Shown here one piece after another: positions 63,630-64,000 of a DNA stretch of 64,000 nt. The stretch comes from Forficula auricularia. Its lineage: Eukaryota; Arthropoda; Insecta; Dermaptera; Forficulidae. The stretch lies in assembly GCA_024734495.1 (NCBI GenBank), contig JALMQS010000073.1, positions 1,878,674 to 1,942,673 of the forward strand, in the 5' to 3' direction. A program made the translations under genes and the position numbers. The first letter of the stretch is position 1. Every line of letters starts with the position of its first letter. Below the pieces are notes generated by a model. The model saw only the letters and a program-made list of their open reading frames with translations. It was not told the DNA's origin and ran no database searches.

Positions 63630-64000
63630 TTAAGGTAGATCTTTCACAAATGCGAAAATTCAAGAAGTCTTCGAAACTTGGAATATAAGTTATTAAAAGC
63701 ATAATAAACACACTGTTAACATTTGAAGACGATTTAAAACCCCAAACATGAAATAATTGCAATTAAAAACACATAATGGTAGATTGGAATAAGGTGGGAA
63801 AATGATCATTATTTTATTGTTTTTCATTGAAGGACTTTCCACCATCTTGATGAAAAACTAATATTTGTTAGAATAATATATTTGGAGTAACTTAAAAAAA
63901 ATTGAAATTATTTACCTCCTAGTTTTGATAGAAAAAAAACATATTTGGGCGATTATTTTTAGTGGAGGGATATAAGATCAATGGCTTGGAAACGATCCAT
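63630..64000 (-). mobile_element. TTAA-flanked element, cut by the window end
   Basis: Starts TTAAGGTAGATCTTTCACAA and follows the 11640-12251 copy through GGGCGATTATTTTTAGTGGA to the end of the window. Confidence 0.75.

Overview
The window looks like AT-rich nuclear DNA of an arthropod, probably an intergenic or intronic stretch. I recognise no host protein-coding gene, rRNA, true tRNA or CRISPR array. Almost everything identifiable is a mobile element or its debris. The arthropod call rests on the mix: Ty3/gypsy LTR elements, Penelope-like elements (PLEs) with GIY-YIG and hammerhead-ribozyme remnants, a Jockey/CR1-type LINE, tRNA-derived SINEs, and many hAT-type elements with 8-bp target duplications. 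The exact taxon cannot be read from the sequence.

Layout. 0-9 kb: LINE tail, SINEs, a TTAA-flanked element with a hammerhead foldback inside it, hAT/MITE nests, and a GC-richer unique island near 9.1-9.5 kb. 10-18 kb: hammerhead foldbacks (10.0, 12.8, 17.3 kb), a second LINE tail, a TTAA element, hairpin MITEs (13.1, 15.5 kb), a GC-rich unique island (14.2-14.6 kb) and a hAT copy. 18.1-21.9 kb: two hAT elements inserted into the same 8-bp target, the larger carrying hAT transposase debris. 22-27.4 kb: foldback, tandem-unit MITE, and an internally deleted Mag-like Ty3/gypsy element with three later insertions. 28-37 kb: hAT elements, 8-bp-TSD MITEs (two with a 10-bp GGAA minisatellite), two LINE RT fragments and a 119-bp tandem array. 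39-43 kb: PLE debris, with a GIY-YIG nuclease ORF, an N-terminal PLE-like ORF between inverted hammerheads, and nested foldbacks. 43-57 kb: tandem-unit MITEs, a 540-bp palindrome, a large hAT copy, more hammerhead foldbacks, and two copies of a family with ACCGACTTC ends. 57.9-62.8 kb: a complete, young Ty3/gypsy element on the minus strand. 62.9-63.6 kb: another GC-rich island, then a TTAA element cut by the window end.

The most interesting signals are these. (1) More than fifteen hammerhead-ribozyme-like motifs have cleavage-site stems that covary between copies, and all carry an extra base between A9 and helix II. They sit mainly in inverted pairs inside short elements with 10-15 bp target duplications, so either strand's transcript would carry a ribozyme. 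(2) The Ty3/gypsy element has no tRNA-type primer site. Instead, the 11 bases next to its 5' LTR are exactly complementary to a point in the LTR that lies a TATA distance downstream of TATA-like sequence, which predicts Tf1-like self-priming. (3) All six reading-frame breaks in that element are one missing base, five of them in A/T runs.
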